Source: Phytophthora sp. 'mugwort'
Lineage: Eukaryota; Oomycota; Peronosporomycetes; Peronosporales; Peronosporaceae
Length of the DNA: 64,000 nt
Direction: 5' to 3'
NCBI GenBank assembly: GCA_033558025.1
Contig: JAUCEF010000006.1
Location: 2,604,001 to 2,668,000 of the forward strand
The notes below the pieces were generated by a model that worked only from the letters and a program-made list of their open reading frames with translations, was not told the DNA's origin and did not search any database. Positions 1-11,200 of the stretch are shown here, piece after piece (within the stretch, counting starts at the first letter, position 1; each line of letters starts with the position of its first letter). Made by a program: the position numbers and the translations under genes.

Positions 1-3000
1 TCGCGTCATTTGATCCTTCCAGCGTCGATCAATTCATCGTCGGTGGAGACAATGGACTCGAGGTGTGGAAGGTTTTCACGGGTCAAAGCGCAGCGTCCAG
101 TTGGCTGCGAGCGGAAGCCGTAACGATACCTGTTCCGTCCAAAGAGGACCAGTCGACCGACCCGGTGGATGACGTTGAGTGGCAAGCCAAGCGCAAACAG
201 TTTTGCTGTCACGCTTGGCTGCCTCACAGTCGCCTTCTTGTTGCCAACCAGGTGGGTGAGCTACTGGTCGTGGACGTGGCGGACGCTCAAGTGTTGCAAC
301 ACGTGAGGACGGCAGCTCGACCGGACCGGTGTCCGATTGCAGGCATTGTGGTGACGGCTGAGACTGTCGTCGTGGCCTATGCGGACGGAGCACTAGCGTG
401 GCTCCAGATGGACACTTATGAGCTATTAAACACTGGCGCTCTCCCTGGAGAACTAACAGGTCCGATCGTGACGGTTCTGGCATCGACGCCGAGCTACGTG
501 AAAGCGTACGTGGGTACTCGTACTGGGAAACTCTTTGCCGTTCGTACCAGTGTCGCGCAAGAGGACGATGAGGACGTAGAACCTTTTGAAGACGACGACG
601 GGAGTGTGCGTCCAGCGGCGAGCAGGCAATCAAACCGTGGGAATGACGCCTCGTCGTTAGTAGTGCCGTGTGCAAGTTTCCCGACCGGCCCGGTCTGTGC
701 TAGCACAGTGTTGACACCATTCGGAGGGGCGTTCTCGGCCGACGCGTTGGTCGCAACAGGCGGTATGAATGGAGACCTTGCGCTCTGGAGGCTTAGGGAT
801 TGTCAGCCGGCGGCCAAGATCAACGTCGGAGCGTTGTTTGCTCAAGATCCGACTACGATTGGCGTAACATCTCGACCAGGTACAGCAAATACAGCCCCGA
901 CGGTTCTTAATCCCGGAGCAGAGACGACTCGTCCTGTGGTTATTACCGCGCTGGCGTCGCGGCCAGGAGATCCCGTTGTGATCGTGGGAGATCATCAAGG
1001 AAGACTGCGCTCGCTCTGCGTGGCGCGAGTCGTAGGCGGGACAGGCACCGTCGAAATCCTCCCGCAACACTCCGTCCAGTTGCTGTCTGCAGATGCCCCG
1101 CTTGACCTCCTGGAAATTCACCCGACACAAGCCGTGCTCTTAATCGCTTCCACTCACCGCGGCGTCGTCTTCCTCTTGTCTATGGACCATGAAAAGCGGT
1201 TCCCCGTGCAAGCCTTCTTCACTCTACAAGAGCCTGACGAGCGCGTGGTGGACATTCAATGGAATAGGACGGGAACGAGCGCTAGTACGTCCCTCACCTT
1301 AACGTGTTTCTCGTCGCGCGGCCTCTTCTACAGCGCCCGGTACCAGGCCCCACCTCAGGAAGATGTATCGGTGGGTAGTGCTGCCGCTGGCCGTCGAGAA
1401 TTATCTCCTCGAGGCGCCCTGCAGATCGTTCCCAAGGTCATCGCCTTTGGTGACGCCGTCGTGCCAATGTGTGCTCGATTGCGCTTTCTAGCTGGTTCTT
1501 CCGGTAGCATGATGCTCGCCACGTCTCCCGGACGTCCAGAGCTCACGCTACTGAAATACCGCGACGTGCTACGCGACTCCACGGACGAGTTCAGCATTCT
1601 CTCCAAAGTACTGACCAAGCGAGCGCATGTACGTGGCACTTCAGCTCTTGCTCTCTTCCCTCGTCTTCTTGATGGAGCTGTCGAGCTGCTTGCCACGGGT
1701 GGAATGGATGGGACCGTCACGCTCTGGACGCTAGCCACAGCGTCCACAGTCAACTCCCGGCGTCAAACAAGTAACGAGGCGTCTACGGCCGGCAATCCCG
1801 ACGAATTGGAAGAGATGCAAGCGACCAAGAAGCGGTCGCTGGTAGTACACAACGGTCCCGTGACAACGTTGCGCTTCGTCCTTACGAAAGGAGGCACCGT
1901 GTCGGAGAGTGGCAGGCCGGCTACGATCCAGTTAATCTCCACAGGCGTCGACGGTTGTGTCTTTCTTATGGACGTCCGTCTCTCGGCTGAACTACGTGGC
2001 GAAGCGATGAGTCCAAGTGGCACGTCGAGCACAGAACCGAACATGAATCCACTCTACATGAGCGTCGTGTCAAGTGCCAAGTACGAGGATGTTTTCCAAC
2101 CGGAACGAGAGCAGGAGCGCACGCCGTTCTTAGAGACACGAGCTCGAGCCGAGACCATGGCAGCACGGGACCGATTTGATCGTGGCAAGGACGCCACGCG
2201 TGTCAAGCTCCGCGAACTGGAGGCGCGACTCAAAGTCATGCTGACTGAGAATGACCAGCTACCCGAGACTGAACAACTCGCACGAGACGAGTTCGTACTC
2301 AACGTGGCGTGGCGTGACAAGCTGTTGGATCAACACGCTGCACGGGCTCAACGTGTACGTGACGGGATCGCACGCGACCTGGCGCGCATGGCAATTGTCC
2401 GGGAACGAATGAAGCGAGAATTCTGGGATACAGCCGAGGAATCGGGGCTGCGTCTTACTGCACTCTCCCCGTCGACGACGACCGTCGCGCCGGGGAATCA
2501 GCAACAGTCGGCTCCGCTCTTTGTCAATAACTTTCCAATGCGACGCCAGACTCCAAGGGAGCAAACACTCGCTAAACAAATAGCTACGCTTCGACTTGTC
2601 GAGTTTGCACACCATGAGCACGAAGACCGTGAGGCATATGCATCCGATGCACGCACGAGATTTCAAGCAACGGTACCGAACGACCTGCACTGGGTCTTGA
2701 ACGCTGGTTCCTTGCGTCCGATCGGTGCTTCTGCTACCGACGCAGCTTCCTCACACGATGCGTCCGAGTACGTGACGAAGCCCAGTTTCCTCCTTGTCTA
2801 TCATCCGGCCGCTGTACGTACACACAAGCAGACACGGGTGCAAATGCACTTGCTCAGTGCCTACGCTCGAGCGCTTCAGAGTGCGTTTAACACCGAGTTC
2901 CAGGAGCTTAAGCGTCAGAAGGAGACGACGATGGAGCAGATCGAGGTTAAGAATGCTCGGATCATGGAAATCACGGCGGAACTCAACGCCGGAGCGAGCG

Positions 3001-5087
3001 CGGAAGACCTGTTCCGGCCGACGTGGGCGCCTGAGGAGAAGGCCGACTCGATCCTGAAGGTTTTGCCCCACGAACTGACTCAAAAGCCCTACGAGACTGC
3101 TGAACGTCGCAAGCAGCGCGAACGAGAAGCCCAGGAAGCCGCTGAAAGGGAGAAAGCTCGAAAAAAAGACGACGTGGGCGGCCGAGCGCTGGTCGATATG
3201 ATGGACGGCACGCTGGAGGTCAAGAAGGATCCACTAGCAGCCCAGGAAATGGTCAAGGAGCCGTGGATGATGACTATCTTACCTGAAGACATGACGGCCG
3301 AGCAGAAGAAACTCGTCGCCCAGTTCGAAGCTGCTCAGGCCAAATTTGAAGAAGAACGCGAAAAATATCGCAAGAGTCTCGACTTGGAGCTGCGCAAGAC
3401 GCGCGGCGAAGTGCTCGAGCTTTGCCGTGCGTTTGATGACAAGCTGCGGGCTTTACGCGACCGATACATGGCTACCCGTCGTGCCGTACTCGCTCAAGAA
3501 CTGTACGAACTCCGATTAGCAGAAGAGCTTCTGGCCCGTGAACAACTAGAGCTCGAGACGGAGCGACTGGAAGAAGACGCGCGAGTAATGCAAGAACACG
3601 AAGCACGTGCGCAAGACGAGAGCGACCGCTTTGCTGTCCAGCTTGAAACCTGTCGCGACGAGCTGCATCGCGCTACTGAAGACGACAAACTTTTTGAGAA
3701 AAGTTTCGTGCGTGAACTGGAAGAATTGGTTCAAAGTAGCGGCAGTACGGGAGGTGGCACGACTGCGAGCACGAGCCAACTGGACTCACCGGAGCTCATC
3801 AAGCAGCTCGTCGAGCTGTACCGCAAGCGCAAACCGGACGATCTCGTGGCAGCTCAAGACGCGGCGTCTGTGAAGCGAACGACGGTCACAGCAGCTCGTG
3901 CCAAGAGCAACGCCAAGCAACGTTTACTGACTGAGAGCCTATGTGGAGACGACGGGTCCTCACGTACCATGTTAGTAAGACAAGCATCCAGCAACAAGAA
4001 CGTCTTCGAGACGGAAGCCAACCTAGATCCGTTCCAATACCTCGACCATCAAGAGCATTCAAGACCTAAAAGTCTCACAGGTGGAGGTCAACAGTTCGTA
4101 GTGACACCTTTGGACTATCTAGTCGATCGTCCAGAAGGAGCTTCTTTAATCGAAGATCGGATCTGGCGAGCCTTGAATGCTCTACGAGCCAAGAAGATTC
4201 TCGCAGAACACGCTGTACGGGAGAAAGCAGAGCTTTATACGCTCGCAAAGACAGTAAGCGACGAACTACGTACCAAAGTCTCGGCTTTGCAGCGTCAGCG
4301 ACGGAAGCAGCAACGTGAGCGAGAGGTGGTAGCTCAGCGTCGCACGGCATTGACAGAGAGCGCTCCTGTACTAGTCAGTATCAAACAGGGTCAAGACGAG
4401 ACTCCGGTCGGTGGCGGTGGCGACGGTGCGCTGCTAGTCACTCGATCGAGTGTCGAGGCTCTGAACGACGTCATCCAACTGCATGGCAAAGACCAAGTGG
4501 GCATCCTCGGTCGGATCAAAGACTTTCGCAAGAGCATTAACGTGATGGAATGGGAACACGCGCTACTGGAGCTTCAAGCGCGCGATCTGGACGAACGATA
4601 CACTGATATCCAGCTGCTGCGTGTGACGAAAGACCTGCAAGAGCTTTTCCACACGGGCGACACGTCACACAAACACAAGCGGCAAGCTGCTATGCTTGAA
4701 GCCAAGCTGGCGCATCTTAGTCGTCACCATCAGACGACGTTGCTTAAGCTGGAGCGCACGGGGTCGCAGTTTGAGCGTCAACTGCGTGAACGAGAGCATG
4801 AGAACCGCAACTTCCAGCAACAAGTCGCGCAACTTGAGACTCAAGTGCAGATTCGGGAGGATATTGTAGCGAGTCGCACGAGTGCAGCGGGACGTCAGCA
4901 AGCGGCAGGGAGGGGAGGCGAGGCTGCTAGACTTAAAGCCATTGCAGTGAGACGCAAGCTCGTGGACCTGGCGAGGGCCCAAACGGACGAGATCGAGTAT
5001 CTGCGCCTCGAGCTCGACAAGATGCGACGTCGCACCTTCCCGAGCTTCGCGCAGGCACATGCCCGCGAGTATCATGAGGTTGACTAA
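1..5087 (+). CDS. CFAP43: CFAP43-like cilia and flagella associated WD-repeat/coiled-coil protein (5' partial)
   Basis: This frame is open from position 3, and the first codons read as a WD-repeat strand (FIVGGDNGLEVWKVF). The true start therefore lies left of the window and the GTG at 63 is not a start. The visible part is 1,694 residues, close to the roughly 1,660 of animal CFAP43, so little is missing. The first 680 or so residues are WD40/beta-propeller-like, with repeats such as LATGGMDGTVTLWTL. From about residue 700 to the end the protein is charged coiled coil, including a block around GTLEVKKDP and EEEREKYRKSLDLELRK that resembles the conserved CFAP43 core. CFAP43 and its partner CFAP44 link the axonemal doublet to the inner-arm f/I1 dynein motor, so a role in the zoospore flagellum is inferred. 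CFAP44 is the main alternative. The gene is intronless here and converges on the next gene with 175 bp between stop codons. Confidence 0.85.
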   Translation, partial: ASFDPSSVDQFIVGGDNGLEVWKVFTGQSAASSWLRAEAVTIPVPSKEDQSTDPVDDVEWQAKRKQFCCHAWLPHSRLLVANQVGELLVVDVADAQVLQHVRTAARPDRCPIAGIVVTAETVVVAYADGALAWLQMDTYELLNTGALPGELTGPIVTVLASTPSYVKAYVGTRTGKLFAVRTSVAQEDDEDVEPFEDDDGSVRPAASRQSNRGNDASSLVVPCASFPTGPVCASTVLTPFGGAFSADALVATGGMNGDLALWRLRDCQPAAKINVGALFAQDPTTIGVTSRPGTANTAPTVLNPGAETTRPVVITALASRPGDPVVIVGDHQGRLRSLCVARVVGGTGTVEILPQHSVQLLSADAPLDLLEIHPTQAVLLIASTHRGVVFLLSMDHEKRFPVQAFFTLQEPDERVVDIQWNRTGTSASTSLTLTCFSSRGLFYSARYQAPPQEDVSVGSAAAGRRELSPRGALQIVPKVIAFGDAVVPMCARLRFLAGSSGSMMLATSPGRPELTLLKYRDVLRDSTDEFSILSKVLTKRAHVRGTSALALFPRLLDGAVELLATGGMDGTVTLWTLATASTVNSRRQTSNEASTAGNPDELEEMQATKKRSLVVHNGPVTTLRFVLTKGGTVSESGRPATIQLISTGVDGCVFLMDVRLSAELRGEAMSPSGTSSTEPNMNPLYMSVVSSAKYEDVFQPEREQERTPFLETRARAETMAARDRFDRGKDATRVKLRELEARLKVMLTENDQLPETEQLARDEFVLNVAWRDKLLDQHAARAQRVRDGIARDLARMAIVRERMKREFWDTAEESGLRLTALSPSTTTVAPGNQQQSAPLFVNNFPMRRQTPREQTLAKQIATLRLVEFAHHEHEDREAYASDARTRFQATVPNDLHWVLNAGSLRPIGASATDAASSHDASEYVTKPSFLLVYHPAAVRTHKQTRVQMHLLSAYARALQSAFNTEFQELKRQKETTMEQIEVKNARIMEITAELNAGASAEDLFRPTWAPEEKADSILKVLPHELTQKPYETAERRKQREREAQEAAEREKARKKDDVGGRALVDMMDGTLEVKKDPLAAQEMVKEPWMMTILPEDMTAEQKKLVAQFEAAQAKFEEEREKYRKSLDLELRKTRGEVLELCRAFDDKLRALRDRYMATRRAVLAQELYELRLAEELLAREQLELETERLEEDARVMQEHEARAQDESDRFAVQLETCRDELHRATEDDKLFEKSFVRELEELVQSSGSTGGGTTASTSQLDSPELIKQLVELYRKRKPDDLVAAQDAASVKRTTVTAARAKSNAKQRLLTESLCGDDGSSRTMLVRQASSNKNVFETEANLDPFQYLDHQEHSRPKSLTGGGQQFVVTPLDYLVDRPEGASLIEDRIWRALNALRAKKILAEHAVREKAELYTLAKTVSDELRTKVSALQRQRRKQQREREVVAQRRTALTESAPVLVSIKQGQDETPVGGGGDGALLVTRSSVEALNDVIQLHGKDQVGILGRIKDFRKSINVMEWEHALLELQARDLDERYTDIQLLRVTKDLQELFHTGDTSHKHKRQAAMLEAKLAHLSRHHQTTLLKLERTGSQFERQLREREHENRNFQQQVAQLETQVQIREDIVASRTSAAGRQQAAGRGGEAARLKAIAVRRKLVDLARAQTDEIEYLRLELDKMRRRTFPSFAQAHAREYHEVD

Positions 5088-5262
5088 AGAGTGATGTTCA
5101 TGTTATTGCCCAAAATGCAGAAACCTATTTCCCATCGTTCTCATTTTCGGTTTTATTTTTTTATAATTATTATATATAAGCAAAAAGAAACAAATTATGT
5201 TGACGAAGCTGAAGTAACATTAGTGACACAAATCAGACAGTGATTAATGTCAATTTGTCATT

Positions 5263-8200
5263 CTACAGCAATGCAGGAGCATAAGCAATGTGCTGGTCGG
5301 CAGTCGAAGGCGCCAGCACGAGCTGCTTGAGGGTTGGCAGTTGATCCAGAACGGTCTTAAGCTGCTCAAGTCCACGCCTCCCTCGCTGCACTTCCGCCAT
5401 AGCCGCACTGGAAGTACAAGAGAAGAGAATGGCAGCCACAGAGCGAAGTAACTCCGCCCAATCCGAGAAGTACTGTTTCTGAGCTTCGTGGTGGCGTTGC
5501 TGCAGCAGCCATCGAGAAAGATTGCTGGCCACTACTGCAGCACACTCAAGAGCATGTCCTCTGGACGGCTCAACAATCTCCACAGCCTTGCGCAATAATT
5601 CCAGCGAAGACACGGAACCAGCGCGACGAACAAACAACGCTGCAATGTCCGCAGCCTTGCATGTCACTAAACTGTCTCGTTTTGAACCGGTACGACGCGC
5701 TGCAATTGCAATCTGCAGAGAAGCGAATACATTGACTGCCTGTTGAGCCGTCGCGTGCTGCTGGAAGGCGTCAAGCTCGTCCCAAACTCCATCCTGAAGC
5801 GCTTGCTCTACAAGTGTCAAAAGTGGAAGCAGCAATGCCGACGAAGCTGTTCGCATTGATTTCTCATATACCGTCCTTGTCGACGAAGACGCAGCGCCAT
5901 GTCTCAAGAATTGTGCTGCTAGCCATTCCAACAGCGCTGTCTTGGTCACTAAGTAGACGCTTCCTGATGGTGTACGCAGTGTTGCTAGTAGAATACTCGT
6001 AATCAATGGTTGAGTGTGAGTATCAGCCAGCTCGGAAGTGAAGAAACTCAAGAGCATGGGAAGAACATGACGACGCACAAGCAGCGCCACATCGTCATCA
6101 CTGCGTACTCCCCGACGAAGCGTATGGAGAAGCCAGGAACGTTCTTGGCGGAAGGTCAGCGGCGCTCGACTGTTAAAAAGTGAGTAAAACATCGGAACAT
6201 CAGCGAGGTCCATCGCTGGACGAGCCAACAGAAAGTGGTTCACTTGCGGGTATAACACGTGCGTCGGTCGTGTTAATACAGCAAGCGCGTCATTGAGGAA
6301 CACTGTGACCACCGACGGGACTTGCTCGAGTGGCTGCTTGACCCCACGACGGAAAACGTCCAGTAAAAGATGCACCTGACGTCCTGCTTTAAAGTCACTC
6401 ATTGTTTCTGTAGTAGCCTGTAGAGCTTCGTGAAGATGTGCGAGGATACCAAACGCGTAGTCACGCATTCTCTCGATATTGGAAGACGTGGCACGAATAG
6501 CAACGCCCAGCAGACCTTGCTGTACGATGGCATTATCAGGCAAGTCCGAGGACGAGATAAAGTGTGACAACATTGGTAAGAGGAACGCTGGATCATAAGC
6601 TTCCGCGTGTATCTCCTCATCGGCCATCAAGATCTCGTGCTTTAGCTCAGCAATTGGAACGTCTTCAGCAAGTTCCAGCAGCAACGCGTCACTAGCCGTC
6701 GAGATTTGACGGTCTAATGGAAACCGTTCAATGGTAGCACGAATACGGTTCTGTTCCAGGCCTCCGCCAAGAACCCAGGCTGAATCGTCGATCAGATCAT
6801 TGTGTGAACGCTTCGACGCTGCTGTCGATGGCAAAACGGTCGACGACGCTCCAAAGCGGAAGCCCATGCTCGCCAGCGTAAGTTCCTCTTCCTTGGACGT
6901 CTGCGTCTCGAACTCTTCAAACAATACTCGTAGACTGCGATCGAAACGAGAGAGTGACATGGAATACGAGCTCAGCAACGTCTGCAAGAGGGAGCGCGTG
7001 TACTTGCCCGTAATGCGAGCGAGTCGAGCAACAACGCGAAGCACAACAAGACGTACAGATTCCTCCGTGTCCACATTCTGAAGAGCTTGAGCAAAATACT
7101 GGTGGTCCACAACGGCGTCGAAATGAGTAGCAAAATCATAGTCAACTACCGTACTGGCATCATTTCCCACGAGACGTAACAAAGCTGCTGTCAAGTCCAC
7201 AAATCCCTGGAACGCAAACGTGTTGGCATTTTCTCGAACGACGTGACGCGCCTCGACAAGTAGCGGAAGTATCATTTTCAAAGCGGCTTGCTGTTTGTCT
7301 TGAGCTTGACGTTTCAAAGATCCGACAGCACTGTCCACCAAACGCATGGTCGTCTCAAACTCGTGGAACCAGCTACTATTATCACTCTCTTCTTGGTCAT
7401 GTGGCGCTGTCTTCAGAGCCAACAAACCACTCCGAACAAGGACCGGCAGTAGACGAACGTCCACACGTTCGCTACTGACATTGCTGCGCAACAACAAGAG
7501 TAGTCCCAGCAACTGGGTCGACGTCAAAGCCTCGCTACGTTCCGATCTGACCAGCTTCTCCATGATTCTACTAGCAGACGCATCCAAGTCGTCTCTGTTC
7601 TCGCTCGAAACAGCATCGAGGGATGCGTGCCTCAGCAATGCAACTTCGGCCAAGTAGCTTCCCTGCGAGCCCAACAATACGCGTTCATAGCAAACAGGGA
7701 TCAACTTCTCTGCAAATTGACGAAGCGCTGTGCTCCCAATACGCGTAAACACGTTGTAAATCGGCGCCACCAGCTCACACTTCACTCGTTCATCTGTCTC
7801 ATGCTCAAGTCGCTTTAATAGTTGCTCTTCAAACGCCACTGGGAACACGGCTGCCTCGTTGCTGCATTCCATTGCCGCGATAATTGCTCGCAGTACCTCA
7901 GTGCAGCACGTAGTGTTTGCTGTAGATTGCGCCGTTCGTACTACCAGTGGCACCAGAGTCTTCTCAATCGACTGCACCGCACTCGAGGCCTCAATGCCCC
8001 CTAAACGACTCAGTACCGTGAATCCCGTCGTGAAAAACGACAGATGTCGCTTGCTACTGTGGCTGGTCAAGAGCTGCCAGAGCTTCCGCGTGAGCAGCTT
8101 CGCGCGTTTATAGTCTGCGAACGAGTCGTATTGTTTGTCCCTGGCATTGCCTCCCAGAGATGCAAGCACACGCTCGATCAGTATTACGTGGGCATTGCTC

Positions 8201-11200
8201 GCCGTCGATGTCGAGTGGTGCAACAGACTGTCAAGCGCTGGGATCCGGACATTGGTAGGAACGTGCGAAGCCAACACAGCAACGAGTGGCACACCAGCGC
8301 GTTGGAACAGACCATCAAACTCGCACAACGAAGCCAACTTGGTGTCTGGGTTCTTGCTGAAATAAATTCGCAGAGCAACGATCTCCACAGCGGACAATTG
8401 CCGCCACAGTGCAGCGTGTGTAGTCCTGGCAATCACAGCTTGTAGCTTAAAGAAAATCCGCGTGACAACATTCCACGTTGAAGCGGCCTCATCCGAGACA
8501 AGAACAATTGTCAGTAGCTGCACAAACAACTCGCAAAGCTGGGCGTGCCTGTTTCCCAGAGAGTCTGGACGACTTGAAGCAAAGAAGAACAGGAGCTGTT
8601 CGCACATACGCGCAGCGTCTGTGGCTATCAACTGACCGTCCTTGACTCGATGCTTTACCATGGTTCGGACCGTTGCAATGGCCGAATCTTGCTCCTTGGA
8701 TTCCTTGTTTGTGATACTGAATAGGATGTGCTGAAGAACAATCTGCAAAGGGATGACCTTCGTGAACGCCTCTACTGCTGTCGATTTGGATGTCTGCTTC
8801 TTCTGTTGGTTTGTCATCGTTGAGACCGTCAGTAGCGGCAGAATATCGACGTCTCCGTGCGCAGATAGATAATGAAGCACCGGTTCGAACGATTCCGTTA
8901 TGTCTGCACAGTTGCTGACAACGAGCTCCCAACAAGAGACAAAATCTGCTGGAGTCATCGCCACTAACGCCGTCGTGAAGGCAATCGGGTCGCTGAAACG
9001 GTGCCATTTGCTGCTAGTAGCTCGTGCTTTCTTCTTCGGGCTGGCAGCGCTGCTACAAGTCCGTGAAGTAAGCGCTTGACAGTACTTCTTAAGCCACGTG
9101 TAAGCATCATCTTCACGTCCAGACTCGTCAGATCCCACCGATCGCTTCCGCTTCTTGCCGTCGTTAAAGACCTCATCGTTCTCTTCTTGTTGCACAGTCG
9201 TGTCCGTATCAGCTAAAGCATTTTGGCTTGCATTCAGCTCGACAAGTTGTTGCGGATATTTGCTGGTTGGCATTAGCGCAAGCAAAATGCGCACCGCAAA
9301 CGCCACAACGCACGGATCAGCACGACATGTCGATACATCCGTCTTCCCAGTAGCTTCGTTGCGAGAACGATTGAGGAATCCCACGAGCGCCACCGTAATG
9401 GGACTGAGTGAGGATGAAGACGCATCTGTCACCACACGACTGCCAATCGCAACATACAGTGACGGGTCAGCCATTACAGCACGTGCAAGCTGTTCTGTAA
9501 ACTTCGCACAAGCTGCGCTGCTCCCCTGTCGCAAACTCTCAAGCCAGAAAGTAACTTCTTCGTCTGCACGTCCACCATTTCCAGTCTCGTGTCCGAAGAT
9601 ATCTGAAGCGAGTAAAGTCCGTTGAAGCACTTGACCTGCGAGGTCCTGTACGGCACAACTCGGGGTTGAAACGTACAACAGCAGGATCTGCTGCAGCTTT
9701 GAGCTCTTGTCCGAACTGCCACTTGTAAAGAGGAACCGCAGACGCGGAATATCCACAGCGAGCAAGAAACGCAGCATCTCACCGACAATCAAGCTTTGCA
9801 TGGGTGTCGCCACGGCGTCTTCAGCCTTGGTCTCGGTAGAATCATCCAAGTAACGCCACGACAATGTCTTTGTGAAATCTACCTTCACTTCTCGCATAGT
9901 CTGCGGGAGACACTCGAGATACAAGCGGAAGACAGTGAGCGCGCGTACGTAGATCAGTGCAATGCTTCGCTCTTGTGACGCACACAACTTGAGAAGCAGC
10001 GAGACAAGGGCCTCGGGGCTTGGAAGCAGGAAGCGCAGCTCTGATTGTACTTGAGACGCCAGACTCAATGATTCCAGTGCCGAATTCAGGCGCACATAAC
10101 GCTTCAGCGTTGCCTCGATCACACCCAACGACGAGTAAATGACCAGATTGTTCGTGTGCTGGATACACCGAGAGAGTTCCCTGCGGTAGTTGCCCGGTGC
10201 GATAAGCCGCGACGCTACGGACTGTGCCGAGCACCAAGAGGAGAGTGAATCTCCGCTCTTCACCGTAACGAGTCCCGTTGCCACGGCGTCCAAGGAGCAG
10301 GACAGCAGCTTCTGCACCAGTGACGCCACACAGAACCAGCGATACACTGGCTTAGGCTCGAGCTGAATCGACAGCGCAGCGAGATATTCCGACAGGAAGC
10401 CCGGGTACTTTGTGAGAAACTGCATCACGAGTGTCTGCGCTTGATTACTGCGTAAGAGTTCGTTCACTCCAATCGTTCCGACGGCATTGCGAATGACCTT
10501 GAGCGCGTAGGCCTGTTCCGATGTCGTCACGTCTTCATTCTCTTGCGCGTTCGACGTCGACTTGGACAGAAACAGCCTCAACGCCTGCTTCTGGGGCACC
10601 ACATACAGCGCACTCTCATCAAAGAACAGTGCGTTCAGTACACGTAGCGCCGTATCACGCACACTTTCATCGTCCACTTGCAGCAATGCTAGCAACTGAT
10701 GCACACACGTCGCGTTAAACACCACGAGCTTGCTCTTATGCTCCACCTCCTTGTTATACAGCACCAAATCTCCCAACTTTGTGAAAATGGTCGTCAGCAT
10801 TGCAGCTGAGTCTCCTTCCACGCTCTTAAACAGTGAAGCTGTGACGCCTCCTTCCTTGACAGCAAAGCGATGCACGCTTTTATCCGGACAGGTCGTGAGT
10901 GCTAGAACGAGGTCCACATAGGCCGCTCGAAGCTGGAATGGGGGCTGCTGGAGCACCACCTCGTCTTCACCCACAGGCTCGGGCTTCTTCCACCGTCTTG
11001 TGGCTAGCTTGGTGAAGGCCGGGCACTGGAAGTTGAAGAGCCGGACGAGCTCTCTCGCTGCGACGCTGCTGACTTTTGCCACAGCTCCAAGCAGCTCCAA
11101 CGCGCGGAACTCGACTAGCGGCTTGTCGCTCCAGCTCAGCATCTTCTCTAGCTGCGACGTCTTCTCGCGGATGACACGCAGCGCCATAGCTTCGGCGTCT

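Noticed and set aside
2794..3057. Small overlapping frames inside the large genes (CFAP43-like, URB1-like, DUF547 protein)
   Set aside because: They are alternative-frame shadows of long, well-supported coding regions.
63..5087. GTG at 63 as start of the CFAP43-like gene
   Set aside because: The frame is open to the left edge, and the upstream codons continue the WD repeat, so the gene simply runs off the window.
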